A stretch of 64,000 nucleotides of DNA from Alicyclobacillus sp. SP_1 (GTDB taxonomy: Bacteria; Bacillota; Bacilli; Alicyclobacillales; Alicyclobacillaceae). The notes beneath the pieces were generated by a model. The model was not told the DNA's origin and ran no database searches. It was given only the letters and a program-made list of their open reading frames with translations. Location: positions 1 to 64,000 of the forward strand of contig NZ_JAMCCX010000009.1 of assembly GCF_024706985.1 (NCBI RefSeq), given 5' to 3'. Shown piece after piece: positions 35,581-44,706 of this stretch (the stretch's first letter is position 1; the number at the start of each line of letters is the position of its first letter). Position numbers and translations under genes: made by a program.

Positions 35581-36986
35581 GAAGGTCGCTGGCTGATAGG
35601 CTGGACCGCCTGCAAAACTCTCTGTGCACTCCGTCTGTGAAGACGGAAGCAAAGAAGGAGGTGTCATGGGCTGACGGTCAATCGGCGGGAACTTCAGTCG
35701 AGCCTCCGCCACCGGATGCGCCGTGCGCACATCCATGGCAGCATGTTTTGAGGCAGATGGGATTTGCCCCTGTTGACCCGGTCAGCGAGTCGGTTTGGAA
35801 GCGCAGCGTTTCCTACGATGTCTTTTGTAACCATGGTCAGTACACGTTTCATCATCTCGCCGAAGCAGACGTCTCGGGTCTTCAACATCTTCTAGGCCAT
35901 CCTGTGTCTCCGTGCGATTTGCGATTTTTTGACACGGAGACCATGGGACTCGGGTCCGGTGCGGGCAATATCGTGTTTTTGTATACGGTTGGTCAACTTC
36001 TGGATGATGAGGTGCGTTTTGAGCAATATTTTCTGGCCGATCCCGCTGCAGAACTTCTCTTCCTGCAGCATCTGGAGGGATGTTTTGGCGAGGCGGCGAT
36101 TTGGGTGACGTTTAACGGGAAATCGTTCGATTTGCCGATGATAAAGAGTCGCCGGACGATGTATCGGTTGTCGCCCTTGCCAAGTAGGCCGCATTTAGAC
36201 CTTCTGCATCCGCTGCGGCGAATTTTTAAATCGACGCTGCCGTCCGTTTCACTCAGTTTCTTGGAGGAAAAAGTGCTGCGGCTTGAGCGGGTGGACGATG
36301 TTTCTGGGCGCGAAGCGCCACTTCGATATCTAACATTCATGACGGACAAAGACGTGCAGGCGGTGACTCCCGTGTTGCAGCACAACCTAATGGATGTGGC
36401 GAGTCTCGTCGTACTGTGCGCGTATTTGGCGGACTTTACTTCTTCCCGTGCTGCTCTGCAGACCGCAAAAGAGTCGCTGGTCCTGGCACGTTGGTATGAA
36501 GCTTGGAAAAATGTTGAGGCTGCCGCAGAATGCTATCGAATGGCGCGTACGCTCGACGACCTCGACGGTTATGCCCTGTGGATGGAGAGCTTGTTTCATA
36601 AACGGCAAGGAAGATGGCTGCAGTCCGTCGAATTGTGGAAGGAACTAAGTCGCCTGCAACAGGAAAGCGTGGCTCCTCTGTTGGAACTTGCGAAGTGGGC
36701 GGAACATGTTGAAAGAGATTTGCCACTGGCGCTCTTCTATGCGAAGGAGGCGCATCAACGTGCACTGCAACAAGAGATGTCGTACTGCCGAGAGAGTTTC
36801 TTGCAACTTCCTTACCGGGTGTCAGCTCATGGAAGCAACATGGCTGCCGAAGTGAGTCCAGACTTTTTGCAAGAACCACAAAGTTCCAGCCCCGTCTTGC
36901 GTGCCATCGTCAAACGGATGCGGCGCATTGAGGGAAAAATATCCAAACAAGAGCAACGAGAAGAGGAGGACAAAGTGGATGGATGA
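35577..36986 (+). CDS. mrfB: DEDD-type exonuclease MrfB (YprB)
   Basis: The protein is 469 aa from GTG 35577, overlapping mrfA. About 110 N-terminal residues lead into an RNase H-like exonuclease domain: FFDTETMGLGSGAGNIVFLY (first D and E), WVTFNGKSFDLPMIKSR (second D), RPHLDLLHPLRR and the histidine/aspartate HNLMDV. The C-terminal ~170 residues are helical TPR-like repeats (SLVLARWYEAWKNVEAAAEC). This is the YprB layout. MrfB is the nuclease partner of MrfA in mitomycin repair. YktB follows with 8 nt overlap. Confidence 0.9.
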   Translation: MRRSLADRLDRLQNSLCTPSVKTEAKKEVSWADGQSAGTSVEPPPPDAPCAHPWQHVLRQMGFAPVDPVSESVWKRSVSYDVFCNHGQYTFHHLAEADVSGLQHLLGHPVSPCDLRFFDTETMGLGSGAGNIVFLYTVGQLLDDEVRFEQYFLADPAAELLFLQHLEGCFGEAAIWVTFNGKSFDLPMIKSRRTMYRLSPLPSRPHLDLLHPLRRIFKSTLPSVSLSFLEEKVLRLERVDDVSGREAPLRYLTFMTDKDVQAVTPVLQHNLMDVASLVVLCAYLADFTSSRAALQTAKESLVLARWYEAWKNVEAAAECYRMARTLDDLDGYALWMESLFHKRQGRWLQSVELWKELSRLQQESVAPLLELAKWAEHVERDLPLALFYAKEAHQRALQQEMSYCRESFLQLPYRVSAHGSNMAAEVSPDFLQEPQSSSPVLRAIVKRMRRIEGKISKQEQREEEDKVDG

Positions 36987-37644
36987 GCGGGATCGCCAAG
37001 AGGAATTTACGGGGTTTATTGCAGAAGACTTTGATGTTTTTTCTGTGCCGGGACTAGACGCCCGCATGGATGTATTAAAGCGTGTTCTGCGACCGAAATT
37101 GCAGCAATTAGGCGAGTTGTATGCTCCCGTGCTGGAGGCGGAGTTGGGTCTCCCAATGTATGTTCATGTAGCCAAGCATGCTCGGCGCACCGTCAATCCA
37201 CCGAAGGACAGTTGGGTCGCGTTTTCTGCGGACAAACGAGGCTACAAGCAGCATCCGCATTTCCAAATTGGAGTCTGGCCGACGCATGTCTTTGCCGTGT
37301 TTGGGCTCATCTATGAGTCGTCGCAGCGCGCGCTATACAGCCACAATTTGCAGACTCATGCGGCAGATGTGCTCGCAAGGTTGCCGGACGACTATGCGTG
37401 GATACCAAACCATATGGAGCCCGATTCGGTGGCTTCAGCGGAGTTAGACGAAGCAGGATTGACGGCGTTGGCAGAACAGCTCGTGGAGCGTCGTCAGGGT
37501 GACTTGTTGGTTGGGAAAATATTTACCAGAGAGGCTGTACTGGCAACCCCGGTGAGCGCCTTTATTGAGGACGTATCGTCCGTCTTTCGTACTTTATGTC
37601 CCCTCTACAAGATGGCTCAGACCGAGATTCCTGTGACTTTCTAG
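36979..37644 (+). CDS. yktB: YktB family protein (UPF0637/DUF1054)
   Basis: The protein is 221 aa from ATG 36979, with GAGGAGGA 8 nt upstream inside the end of mrfB. It carries the family pattern: GFIAEDFDVFSVPGLDARMD, VAKHARRTVNPPKDSWVAFS, RGYKQHPHFQIGVW and FAVFGLIYES. There is no membrane segment. The biochemical function of UPF0637 is not known. The overlap with mrfB suggests translational coupling. Confidence 0.85.
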   Translation: MDERDRQEEFTGFIAEDFDVFSVPGLDARMDVLKRVLRPKLQQLGELYAPVLEAELGLPMYVHVAKHARRTVNPPKDSWVAFSADKRGYKQHPHFQIGVWPTHVFAVFGLIYESSQRALYSHNLQTHAADVLARLPDDYAWIPNHMEPDSVASAELDEAGLTALAEQLVERRQGDLLVGKIFTREAVLATPVSAFIEDVSSVFRTLCPLYKMAQTEIPVTF

Positions 37645-37908
37645 AGAATCTGCGAAACAGGGTCCTCGAAGACTGGTCGGCACAGGCGGTTCTAGTTTTG
37701 GGCGGTGAATCATGTTCGCATGCAGCCCGCAATATATTGTTTCGTGTTGCGTCCGGCACAAACGCTTTGCCGCACCGGAGGATGTGTCATGAGGACATCC
37801 AGAATGGCGTGACGGTGATGCCATGTTCAAGAAGTTGGTGGTTGGCTTCTTCTCCAAGTAAAATAGGAGGGGACAGCTGATGGCGGGCCGAGGTAATGAG
37901 GTGACGAG
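37645..37908 (+). other. Intergenic region of 264 bp, no gene recognised
   Basis: No frame with a ribosome binding site and coding character is seen. A small dyad GGATGT/ACATCC (37780-37800) is present, and two weak Shine-Dalgarno-like sites lead only to micro-ORFs of 10-20 codons. It may hold the promoter of the following phosphoesterase gene. Confidence 0.4.
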
Positions 37909-39369
37909 GTGAACATTCACTTTTTGCACATCAATGATGTGCATAGCTCCTTGGAAAACTATATGCGCCTGGGGCTCCGTCTGCGCCAACTGAGAGATAG
38001 ACTGCGTCAGCAAGGGGAAGCCGTGTGGACGCTGGATGTAGGAGATTTGGTCGATCGCGCTCGACCCGAATCGGACATTACGCTGGGACGGATTAACGCT
38101 GCGCTGATGCAGTCACTACAGGTGGACGCCTGGGTTTTTGGGAACAATGAGGGGCTCAGTTTGCCGGTCGAGGTGTGGTCTACCTTGGGTTCAATCTCCG
38201 GTGCGGCGATTTTGGGGACGAATCTGCGACGGCAGAGTGGACTGGCACTGGAAGGCATGGTCGACACGCAGTGCTTCTTCCATGAAGGCGTGCGCATCGG
38301 TATGTTTGGGTTGACTCCTCCGTATGAATTGCCCTATCGACCACTCGGCGTGCGGCCCACTGAGCCGCGTGTCGTCGCGCGCGAGACGGTCGAGCGGCTC
38401 AGGGCGTGTGGCTGTGACCTCATCGTCTGTCTCTCTCATCTGGGTCTTCCGGAAGACCGAGAGCTGGCGCACGCGGTATCAGGAATTGATCTCATTCTGG
38501 GCGGACATACACATCATTGGCTAGAGTCTCCCGAATACGTAGGTTCAACGATGATCTGTCAGGCCGGATGGCGAGCAGGCGCATTCGGTCACGTGACGTT
38601 GCGCGTGGAAACCCATCCGTTTCGCATCACACATCGCGAAGCGCATCTCGAGCGAGTGGATGTGCACGGGCCGCTCGACCCAGCCATGTGGGCGACTTAT
38701 CGCGAGTGGATGGCGGAGATTGAGTTGTCTCTGGCGAGGCCCGTGTTGAATCTTCAAACACGGCTCGTCACCGACTTTCAAACAGAAGAGAACTTTTCAA
38801 ACTTGCTATCGGACGCATTATTGGATGCAAAGCCTGCACACATTGGGATGATGATGGCAGGGGCTTTGGTCGCCAGTATGTTGCCGGGACCTGTGGATAT
38901 GCGGCAATTTCTCGCTGCCTGCTCCACACCGACAAAACCAGTGTCCATGGACTTGTCCGGATGGGAGATACGTGCGATCTTGGAGCGCGGGTTGGTGCCA
39001 GAGGTGCAGTTACACGTTGGGCGCGGATTTGGATTTCGAGGTGCTGTGGTGGGACGACTTGCGGTGTCAGGCGCGATGGTCGATGTGGATGAAAGCGGCA
39101 CGCGAGTCATCGACGTATGGATGAACGGTGACCGCATGCTGGATGACTTCGTGTACCGTGTGACGGCTTGCGAGTATCTGTACTTGGCGCCCGTCTTTCC
39201 AGAGTTTAAAAATGGGCGAAATGTCGAATTTGGGCGATCGCTCGCTCGTGAAATTCTGATAGACTATGTACAGGATGAACAGAACGTGGAGCGAGCAAAG
39301 GACAAGAGATATCGGGTAGTGACAGACCGCTCGTTCGGCTCTGAAGAGAATGGGGATGAAGGTTTGTGA
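37909..39369 (+). CDS. Metallophosphatase/5'-nucleotidase family protein (YunD-like)
   Basis: The protein is 486 aa from GTG 37909, after GAGGTG. The N-terminal calcineurin-like domain has FLHINDVHSSLENY (DxH), DVGDLVDRA (GD), FGNNEGLSL, CLSHLGLPEDRELA and LGGHTHHW. The C-terminal 5'-nucleotidase domain starts near residue 270 (TDFQTEENFSNLLSDALLD) and includes SMDLSGWEIRAILERGL. There is no signal peptide, unlike secreted UshA, so it is cytoplasmic like B. subtilis YunD. It probably hydrolyses nucleotides or related phosphoesters. Confidence 0.85.
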   Translation: MNIHFLHINDVHSSLENYMRLGLRLRQLRDRLRQQGEAVWTLDVGDLVDRARPESDITLGRINAALMQSLQVDAWVFGNNEGLSLPVEVWSTLGSISGAAILGTNLRRQSGLALEGMVDTQCFFHEGVRIGMFGLTPPYELPYRPLGVRPTEPRVVARETVERLRACGCDLIVCLSHLGLPEDRELAHAVSGIDLILGGHTHHWLESPEYVGSTMICQAGWRAGAFGHVTLRVETHPFRITHREAHLERVDVHGPLDPAMWATYREWMAEIELSLARPVLNLQTRLVTDFQTEENFSNLLSDALLDAKPAHIGMMMAGALVASMLPGPVDMRQFLAACSTPTKPVSMDLSGWEIRAILERGLVPEVQLHVGRGFGFRGAVVGRLAVSGAMVDVDESGTRVIDVWMNGDRMLDDFVYRVTACEYLYLAPVFPEFKNGRNVEFGRSLAREILIDYVQDEQNVERAKDKRYRVVTDRSFGSEENGDEGL

Positions 39370-39423
39370 GTGTGAGTCGCGACATACATCAACATAACTC
39401 ACGTGGCGTCAGGGGGGAAGTGT

Positions 39424-40155
39424 ATGCGGCTACTCTCTCGTGCACAAACTAGAAGAATGTTGTTGAAGCTAGAAGAAGCGTATCCGGATGCGCAGTGCGC
39501 GTTGAATTTTACGACTCCGTTCGAATTGCTCATAGCCACTATGCTGTCCGCTCAGTGCACGGACGTACGCGTCAATCAGGTGACGGAGAGGCTGTTTCAA
39601 AAGTATCGCGAGCCCGAGGAGTTTGCGGAAGCAGACTTGGAACAACTTCAAGAAGAAATTCGAGAGGTGGGTTTGTTCCGAGCCAAAGCAGAAAATATTA
39701 TCGCGGCATCTCAGATGATTTTGAAAGAATTCAGGGGTCTCGTGCCACGAACGCAAGATGAATTGGTTCGTCTTCCCGGCGTGGGCAGAAAGACGGCGAA
39801 CGTGGTTGTCTCGAATGCGTTTGGCGTCCCGGCCTTGGCTGTGGACACACATGTACAGAGAGTTGCTAACCGCATCGGCATCGCCAACAGCATGAAGCCG
39901 GACATCACGGAGCGTCAGATTTGTCAGCGCGTGCCGCAAAAACTCTGGACTCAAACGCATCATTGGCTGATTCACCATGGTCGCCAAATCTGTTCGGCCC
40001 GAAGTCCGAAGTGTGATGTGTGCCCTGTTCAATCTTTCTGTCAATTCTATGCCAAATTGCAGCAAGACCCGAAATTGACGACGAAAGTCTTTGAATTGGA
40101 TGAGCCTGTCAAAAAGGGTAAGCCCAAAAAGCGCGTGCGTGAAAATCTGCTGTAA
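39424..40155 (+). CDS. nth: Endonuclease III
   Basis: The protein is 243 aa from ATG 39424, after GGGGGGAAG. HhH-GPD glycosylase: LSAQCTDVRVNQVT, LPGVGRKTANVV (catalytic K123) and AVDTHVQRVANR (D141). The [4Fe-4S] cysteines are C190-x6-C197-x2-C200-x5-C206. It removes oxidised pyrimidines and cleaves the abasic site. A Lys/Arg-rich tail of ~30 residues (KKGKPKKRVRENLL) extends beyond the usual end and may aid DNA binding. Confidence 0.95.
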   Translation: MRLLSRAQTRRMLLKLEEAYPDAQCALNFTTPFELLIATMLSAQCTDVRVNQVTERLFQKYREPEEFAEADLEQLQEEIREVGLFRAKAENIIAASQMILKEFRGLVPRTQDELVRLPGVGRKTANVVVSNAFGVPALAVDTHVQRVANRIGIANSMKPDITERQICQRVPQKLWTQTHHWLIHHGRQICSARSPKCDVCPVQSFCQFYAKLQQDPKLTTKVFELDEPVKKGKPKKRVRENLL

Positions 40156-40262
40156 ATATCGCACCTCGCCGGTCTGGAGGCTAAGGTCTGGCCGCGCGCA
40201 AACGGCAACGTCGGCGATATGAAATGGCCATCCAATTAGGGCCGGCCTTCTAGAGTGATGGC

Positions 40263-40892
40263 ATGGATCGGTATGTTGAAGGTGGGAAGCGTGTGTGGAA
40301 GAGAGCATTTGTCGTTCTTTTGACGCTCAATGTGTTGGTCGGCGTGTTGGCTTTGGCGTGGATTACGAGCTTTCCGACGGCCACTTCGCCGCAGGTATCC
40401 GCGTTTCCTCAGAACTTGTCCACCCATTCTAATGAAGCGGTGATGCAAGTTGCGATTGGCGATGAGGCGATTAATTCATTTCTCAACTATGACCTACCTC
40501 GGCAACACGACTTGAAGCGAGTTCTTGCCTCGGCCCGCGTGTCGTTTGCAGAAGACTGGAATTGCCGTCTGGACATCAAACTGCTGGACCGGCAGGTTCC
40601 GTTCGTGATGACCTTTTCACCGGCCGTCCATCGTGGAAACCTCGATTTGCACTTGCTGCGCTCCTCGATGGGTGGGGTGCCGCTCCCCGACTTCATGCTC
40701 TTCCTAGTATTTCGCCACCTGCCGTGGCCAGGCTGGATTATTCTTAACAGCAAGCAGCATACCCTCGATGTGAACTTTACCAATCGGCCACCCCGTCCTT
40801 ACAGTATCCGCGTTTTATCGTACAGTGCCAAGACGAAGCAATTGACGCTTGCGGTAGGCATTGAACCTTCCGCGGTGCATACTCCGGCTTAA
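40263..40892 (+). CDS. YpmS-like (DUF2140) membrane-anchored protein
   Basis: The protein is 209 aa. One N-terminal TM helix (FVVLLTLNVLVGVLALAWI, residues ~16-34) is followed by an extracytoplasmic domain with the DUF2140 pattern: MQVAIGDEAINSFLNY near residue 60, then FVMTFSPAVHRGNLDLHL and VPLPDFMLFLVFRHLPWP. No good Shine-Dalgarno sequence precedes the ATG, so the start is the least certain point. The function is unknown. Confidence 0.75.
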   Translation: MDRYVEGGKRVWKRAFVVLLTLNVLVGVLALAWITSFPTATSPQVSAFPQNLSTHSNEAVMQVAIGDEAINSFLNYDLPRQHDLKRVLASARVSFAEDWNCRLDIKLLDRQVPFVMTFSPAVHRGNLDLHLLRSSMGGVPLPDFMLFLVFRHLPWPGWIILNSKQHTLDVNFTNRPPRPYSIRVLSYSAKTKQLTLAVGIEPSAVHTPA

Positions 40893-41004
40893 ATGAGCGC
40901 ACCGAACCGACACAGTATCGCATAATCGAGCGGGGAACGATGCAGGATAGGACTGCACAAGTCGGCATGGGCTGGCGAAGCATGGTGCACCTGGGGGTGT
41001 TTTT

Positions 41005-42861
41005 GTGCAGCTGCAACTATCCAAGTGGTTTCAGAAGCTCTTGATTGTCAACGACAGCGTAGTGGACGACCAATTCACTTTGACCGATGGAGAATCCTCG
41101 AACGAAGATGGGAGCGCATCGAGTTCGCAAGATGAGGTTAGGAGCGGAGTGGCGGCAGCTAGTCGACTGACCTCTGGAGGCGGTTCCATTCGTCCCAAGT
41201 CGTTGCGCGATTTTTTGAAACAAGGGCGGCAGGAATACGATGTGAGTGCAAAACAGCACGTACCAGGTCAGCCACACGGCATTCCAGTCGATTTAGACGA
41301 GACCAAACTTTTGCTGCAAAAAACATTTCACCTAGACATCAACAAGGATGTCGTGGTCCGTGATTTTATCATTGGCACAGAACATCCGTGGCGAGCCATG
41401 GCGGTGTTCGTGGACGGCATGGCCGACAAGACCACCATCAATACGCATGTTTTGCAACCACTGATGATTTTGACGCACATACCAGGAGACGAACCGCGGC
41501 GACACATGGAAACCATCGCAGAGCAACTGTTACCTGGCAATCAGGTGACGTTGATGCAGCAGTGGGGGGATGTGGTGCCGGCGATTTTAGCGGGATCGAC
41601 CGCGGTCTTTGTGGATCATTGTGACGCAGCGATACTCGTTGAGACGAAAGGCTGGGAGCATCGGACCGTGGGCCCCGTGCAAACGGAGAATGTGGTTCGC
41701 GGACCGCACAACGGATTCACGGAAAGTTTTCGCGCCAACACGGCGCTGGTCCGCTCCTTGCTGAGAACGCCACATCTCGTCACGGACATCATCGAAGTGG
41801 GCACGTTGGCGCCGACTGACGTAGCGATCATGTGGATTGAGGGGCTTACGAACAAGAGCCTTGTGGAGGAGACGAAGCGGCGCATTCAGGCGATTGAAGT
41901 GGATTATCTGCCAGACAGCGGGTTGCTGGAACAGTTTCTCGACGACAAGCCGAGCATGATGATTCCACAAGTGTTTTCGACGGAGCGCCCGGACCGCATT
42001 GCCTCCCTGCTGTCGGAAGGGCACGTGGCGATTTTTGTCGGCAACAGCACGTTTGTGTTGGCGGTTCCCGTCGTCTTTTGGACGCTCGTTCATACTGCCG
42101 AAGATGCCTACTTGCGGTTCCCGTTTGGTTCTTTTCTGCGCGTATTGCGCTGGATTGCACTCGTGGTGGCGTTGCTCTTGCCAGCGATGTATGTGGCTAT
42201 CACCAACTATCACCCGGAGATGATTCCGACCGATTTGATGCTGGCAATTGCGGGTAGTCGCGAGCAGGTGCCATTTCCAGTCGTCGTCGAAATTCTCTTG
42301 ATGGAGTTCGCGATTGAGCTGATTCGAGAGGCTGGTATTCGCATCCCATCCATCATTGGTCCGACCATCGGCATTGTCGGAGCTTTGATTATCGGTCAAG
42401 CTGCGGTACAGGCGGGAATTGTGTCGCCCTTGTTGGTCATCGTAGTGGCTACGACGGCGTTGGCGAGTTTCACCATTCCTAATTATCACCTCAATTTGGC
42501 CGTGCGTGTCTCGCGCTTCTTCTTTCTGATTGCGGCTGCTTTTTTAGGGTTTTACGGCATCGCGATTTTGGCTGTTGTCTACCTTGTCCGACTCTCCGTG
42601 CAAAAGTCGTTTGGTGTGCCGCTGTTGGCTCCAGTCACCCCAAGCATGCAGAGTTCGCCAGACGTCCTCATGCGCGGCTACGTATTTCAAATGAATCAGC
42701 GGCCAGAATATCTACAGACGCAAAAGAAGTGGCGGCAAAGCCCAGTGACGCGTCCGTGGAGTAAAGACACGAGGCCAGTCCCACAGAGCGACCAAGAAGA
42801 AACCGGCGGGAGCACTGTCCACGCCGATTCGTCGCGCGGCGAAAGAAGGGATAGACCATGA
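41005..42861 (+). CDS. Spore germination receptor subunit A (GerA family)
   Basis: The protein is 618 aa from GTG 41005, after GGGGGTG. A Ser/Glu/Asp-rich N-terminal stretch (residues ~25-60) precedes the soluble GerA domain (VVRDFIIGTEHPWRAMAVFV, GEVLPTDVAIMWIEGL-like LAPTDVAIMWIEGL, VDYLPDSGLLEQFLDD). A membrane domain with five or six TM helices from ~residue 370 contains HPEMIPTDLMLAIAGSREQV and IPSIIGPTIGIVGALIIGQA. It is the A subunit of a germinant receptor in the inner spore membrane, which senses nutrients together with the B subunit encoded next (4-nt overlap). Confidence 0.94.
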   Translation: MQLQLSKWFQKLLIVNDSVVDDQFTLTDGESSNEDGSASSSQDEVRSGVAAASRLTSGGGSIRPKSLRDFLKQGRQEYDVSAKQHVPGQPHGIPVDLDETKLLLQKTFHLDINKDVVVRDFIIGTEHPWRAMAVFVDGMADKTTINTHVLQPLMILTHIPGDEPRRHMETIAEQLLPGNQVTLMQQWGDVVPAILAGSTAVFVDHCDAAILVETKGWEHRTVGPVQTENVVRGPHNGFTESFRANTALVRSLLRTPHLVTDIIEVGTLAPTDVAIMWIEGLTNKSLVEETKRRIQAIEVDYLPDSGLLEQFLDDKPSMMIPQVFSTERPDRIASLLSEGHVAIFVGNSTFVLAVPVVFWTLVHTAEDAYLRFPFGSFLRVLRWIALVVALLLPAMYVAITNYHPEMIPTDLMLAIAGSREQVPFPVVVEILLMEFAIELIREAGIRIPSIIGPTIGIVGALIIGQAAVQAGIVSPLLVIVVATTALASFTIPNYHLNLAVRVSRFFFLIAAAFLGFYGIAILAVVYLVRLSVQKSFGVPLLAPVTPSMQSSPDVLMRGYVFQMNQRPEYLQTQKKWRQSPVTRPWSKDTRPVPQSDQEETGGSTVHADSSRGERRDRP

Positions 42862-44009
42862 AAACGACCACAAAGTTAGCGTCGAAAGAGCTGATTGCAA
42901 TGCTCACCATCTTTGTCGCCTCGAATGCTTTTTTGATGTACCCGCGCTATGCCAGCCAGTCTGCTTTGGAAGCCGCCTGGATGGAACCGCTGGCGGCGGG
43001 ACTCATGACGCTGCTTCTCTTCCTAGTCATGGAAGCGTTACTGTCCAAATTCTTTCCTGGCATGGACTTGGTGCAGGTGAGTCAAGAGACTTTCGGCAAA
43101 TTTATCACGCTACTGTTGACCCTTATCGTGGTAGCCTACTTTGTCTTTTCGACCGCGAGCGTGGTGCGCCAATTTACCGAAAATGTGTTGATCACGGTCT
43201 TGCCGTCTACTCCCATACTCTTCGTTGGGGCAGTCTTCATGGCTGCCGTGGCCTACATTGCGTTTACTGGTCTTGAAGGGATCTGTCGTACCGCTTACTT
43301 TGTCCAACCAATACTTATCATCGGCATTCTTGGCTTGTGCCTCATGACGGCCAATTGGTGGCATCCGCTCTATCTATTTCCGATTTGGGGATCCGGCATT
43401 GTCCGCGTCGCTTCAGGCTCCTTTGCCTACTCATCCATCTTTGTGAATGTACTGTTGTTGTGCATCATTTTCCCACACGCGCATCATCCGCGGGACTTTC
43501 GGGCCATTGGCGTGGTCAGCATTGTCGTGTCGACCGTGTTGCTGTCGGCCTTTCTTGTCTGTTATCACATGGTGTTTCCAGCGCATGCGGCGGGGAAGTC
43601 CTCGTTTGCTCTGTATGAGCTGGCGCGCATGGTGTATTTGGGACGGTTCATTCAACGACTGGAAAGCGTATTTGTCTTTCTCTGGGTGACTGCCGCCATT
43701 GTCAAAATGAGCGTGACGTTGTGGGGCGCTGGTTATCTTCTCGGTCGGGCCATAGGATGGCAGACGTTTCGCCCTGCCATTCCTTCCTTGGCGCTTCTCT
43801 GCTTTGCCATATCTCTCTGGAAGGCAGACCTCTTGCAAGTCATGGCTTTAGACCAAAAATATTTGATGCAGTGGGGATGGACGGTTGCTTTTGTTCTTCC
43901 AATTTTTATTGTGCTGGCGGGCATTGTCCGGCATTACGCCCGCAGAGGTCGAATGGGGGGTCCGCATCGGCGGATGACATCTCGCCGAGGAGGACCGCAG
44001 CATGTTTAA
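42858..44009 (+). CDS. Spore germination receptor subunit B (GerB family permease)
   Basis: The protein is 383 aa, with ATG overlapping the gerA stop codon (ATGA). Ten hydrophobic segments of the APC-superfamily spore permease type are present. Family landmarks are NAFLMYPRYASQSALEAAW near the N-terminus, and ILIIGILGLCLMTANWWHPL and FPIWGSGIVRVASGSFAYSS in the middle. The B subunit is the membrane part that binds the germinant. The last codons contain GAGGAGG, which serves as the ribosome binding site of the next small gene. Confidence 0.94.
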   Translation: MKTTTKLASKELIAMLTIFVASNAFLMYPRYASQSALEAAWMEPLAAGLMTLLLFLVMEALLSKFFPGMDLVQVSQETFGKFITLLLTLIVVAYFVFSTASVVRQFTENVLITVLPSTPILFVGAVFMAAVAYIAFTGLEGICRTAYFVQPILIIGILGLCLMTANWWHPLYLFPIWGSGIVRVASGSFAYSSIFVNVLLLCIIFPHAHHPRDFRAIGVVSIVVSTVLLSAFLVCYHMVFPAHAAGKSSFALYELARMVYLGRFIQRLESVFVFLWVTAAIVKMSVTLWGAGYLLGRAIGWQTFRPAIPSLALLCFAISLWKADLLQVMALDQKYLMQWGWTVAFVLPIFIVLAGIVRHYARRGRMGGPHRRMTSRRGGPQHV

Positions 44010-44175
44010 GTTTTTACTTGCTATGTTAATTCCGCTCGGCATCTTCATCTACACGTGGTCGTTTGGTCATTGGATGCAGATAAAGCGGAAATGGATGGGT
44101 GCTTTTTTTGCATATGCCTTGGCGCTTTGCTCTGCGTCGACAACCGGAATTATCTTTTGGCGAATGTTTGTATGA
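44002..44175 (+). CDS. Small two-helix membrane protein of the germination operon (candidate D subunit)
   Basis: The protein is 57 aa and overlaps gerB by 8 nt, with GAGGAGG well placed upstream. It begins MFKFLLAMLIPLGIFIYTW and ends FFAYALALCSASTTGIIFW plus RMFV. These are two helices joined by a basic loop (MQIKRKW). Some Bacillus gerA-type operons encode such small two-TM D proteins (GerKD type) that modulate receptor activity. No similarity beyond layout can be claimed. A gerC lipoprotein gene is not present at this place. Confidence 0.7.
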   Translation: MFKFLLAMLIPLGIFIYTWSFGHWMQIKRKWMGAFFAYALALCSASTTGIIFWRMFV

Positions 44176-44226
44176 CCCATGAAATGAGCCGCTGACTCGC
44201 TATAATGAAGGCGAGGAGGGTGTCTC

Positions 44227-44706
44227 GTGGAACGTCCGCAGGAGCATCAATATTCAAGCATGGGGGAACACACGCAAAAAACGGTCGAAATCTATACGGA
44301 TGGGGCCTGCTCGGGCAATCCAGGTCCGGGCGGGTGGGCAGCCATTCTGCTTTACGCAGGTCGAGCACGTGAATTGTCCGGTGGCGAGCGCCACACCACG
44401 AATCAACGCATGGAGATTCAGGCGGTCGCTGAAGGTCTGCGAGCACTCAAAGAGCCCTGTTCTGTGGTTGTCTACAGTGACTCTGCATACGTCATCAATT
44501 GTTTCAAACAGCGCTGGTACCTTAATTGGCAGAAGAACGGATGGCGCAACAGTAAGGGCGACCCAGTGCAGAATCGAGACTTGTGGGAGATGTTGTTGGA
44601 GCAGACGAAGCGCCATCGCGTGCGGTTTGAAAAAGTTCGTGGGCATGCCGGGGTTGATTACAACGAACGCTGCGATGTGCTGGCAAGGAGTGCTGTTCCC
44701 AGATGA
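44227..44706 (+). CDS. rnhA: Ribonuclease HI
   Basis: The protein is 159 aa from GTG 44227, 7 nt after GAGGAGGG. All four active-site residues are present: D25 in IYTDGACSGNPGPGGW, E63 in NQRMEIQAV, D85 in VYSDSAYVI and D150 in NERCDVLA. The basic handle region WYLNWQKNGWRNSKGDPVQN is of the E. coli type. It degrades RNA in RNA-DNA hybrids. A TATAAT at 44201-44206 without a clear -35 may serve as its promoter. queG overlaps the stop codon. Confidence 0.95.
   Translation: MERPQEHQYSSMGEHTQKTVEIYTDGACSGNPGPGGWAAILLYAGRARELSGGERHTTNQRMEIQAVAEGLRALKEPCSVVVYSDSAYVINCFKQRWYLNWQKNGWRNSKGDPVQNRDLWEMLLEQTKRHRVRFEKVRGHAGVDYNERCDVLARSAVPR

Noticed and set aside
40156-40262. ATATCGC/GCGATAT arms (40156-40220) as a terminator after nth
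   Set aside because: The arms are more than 50 nt apart with no T-run and no stable inner stem.
41587-42489. 300-aa frame opposite the germination receptor gene
   Set aside because: Antisense shadow; composition rich in His, Arg and Gln as expected from reverse reading of a membrane protein gene.
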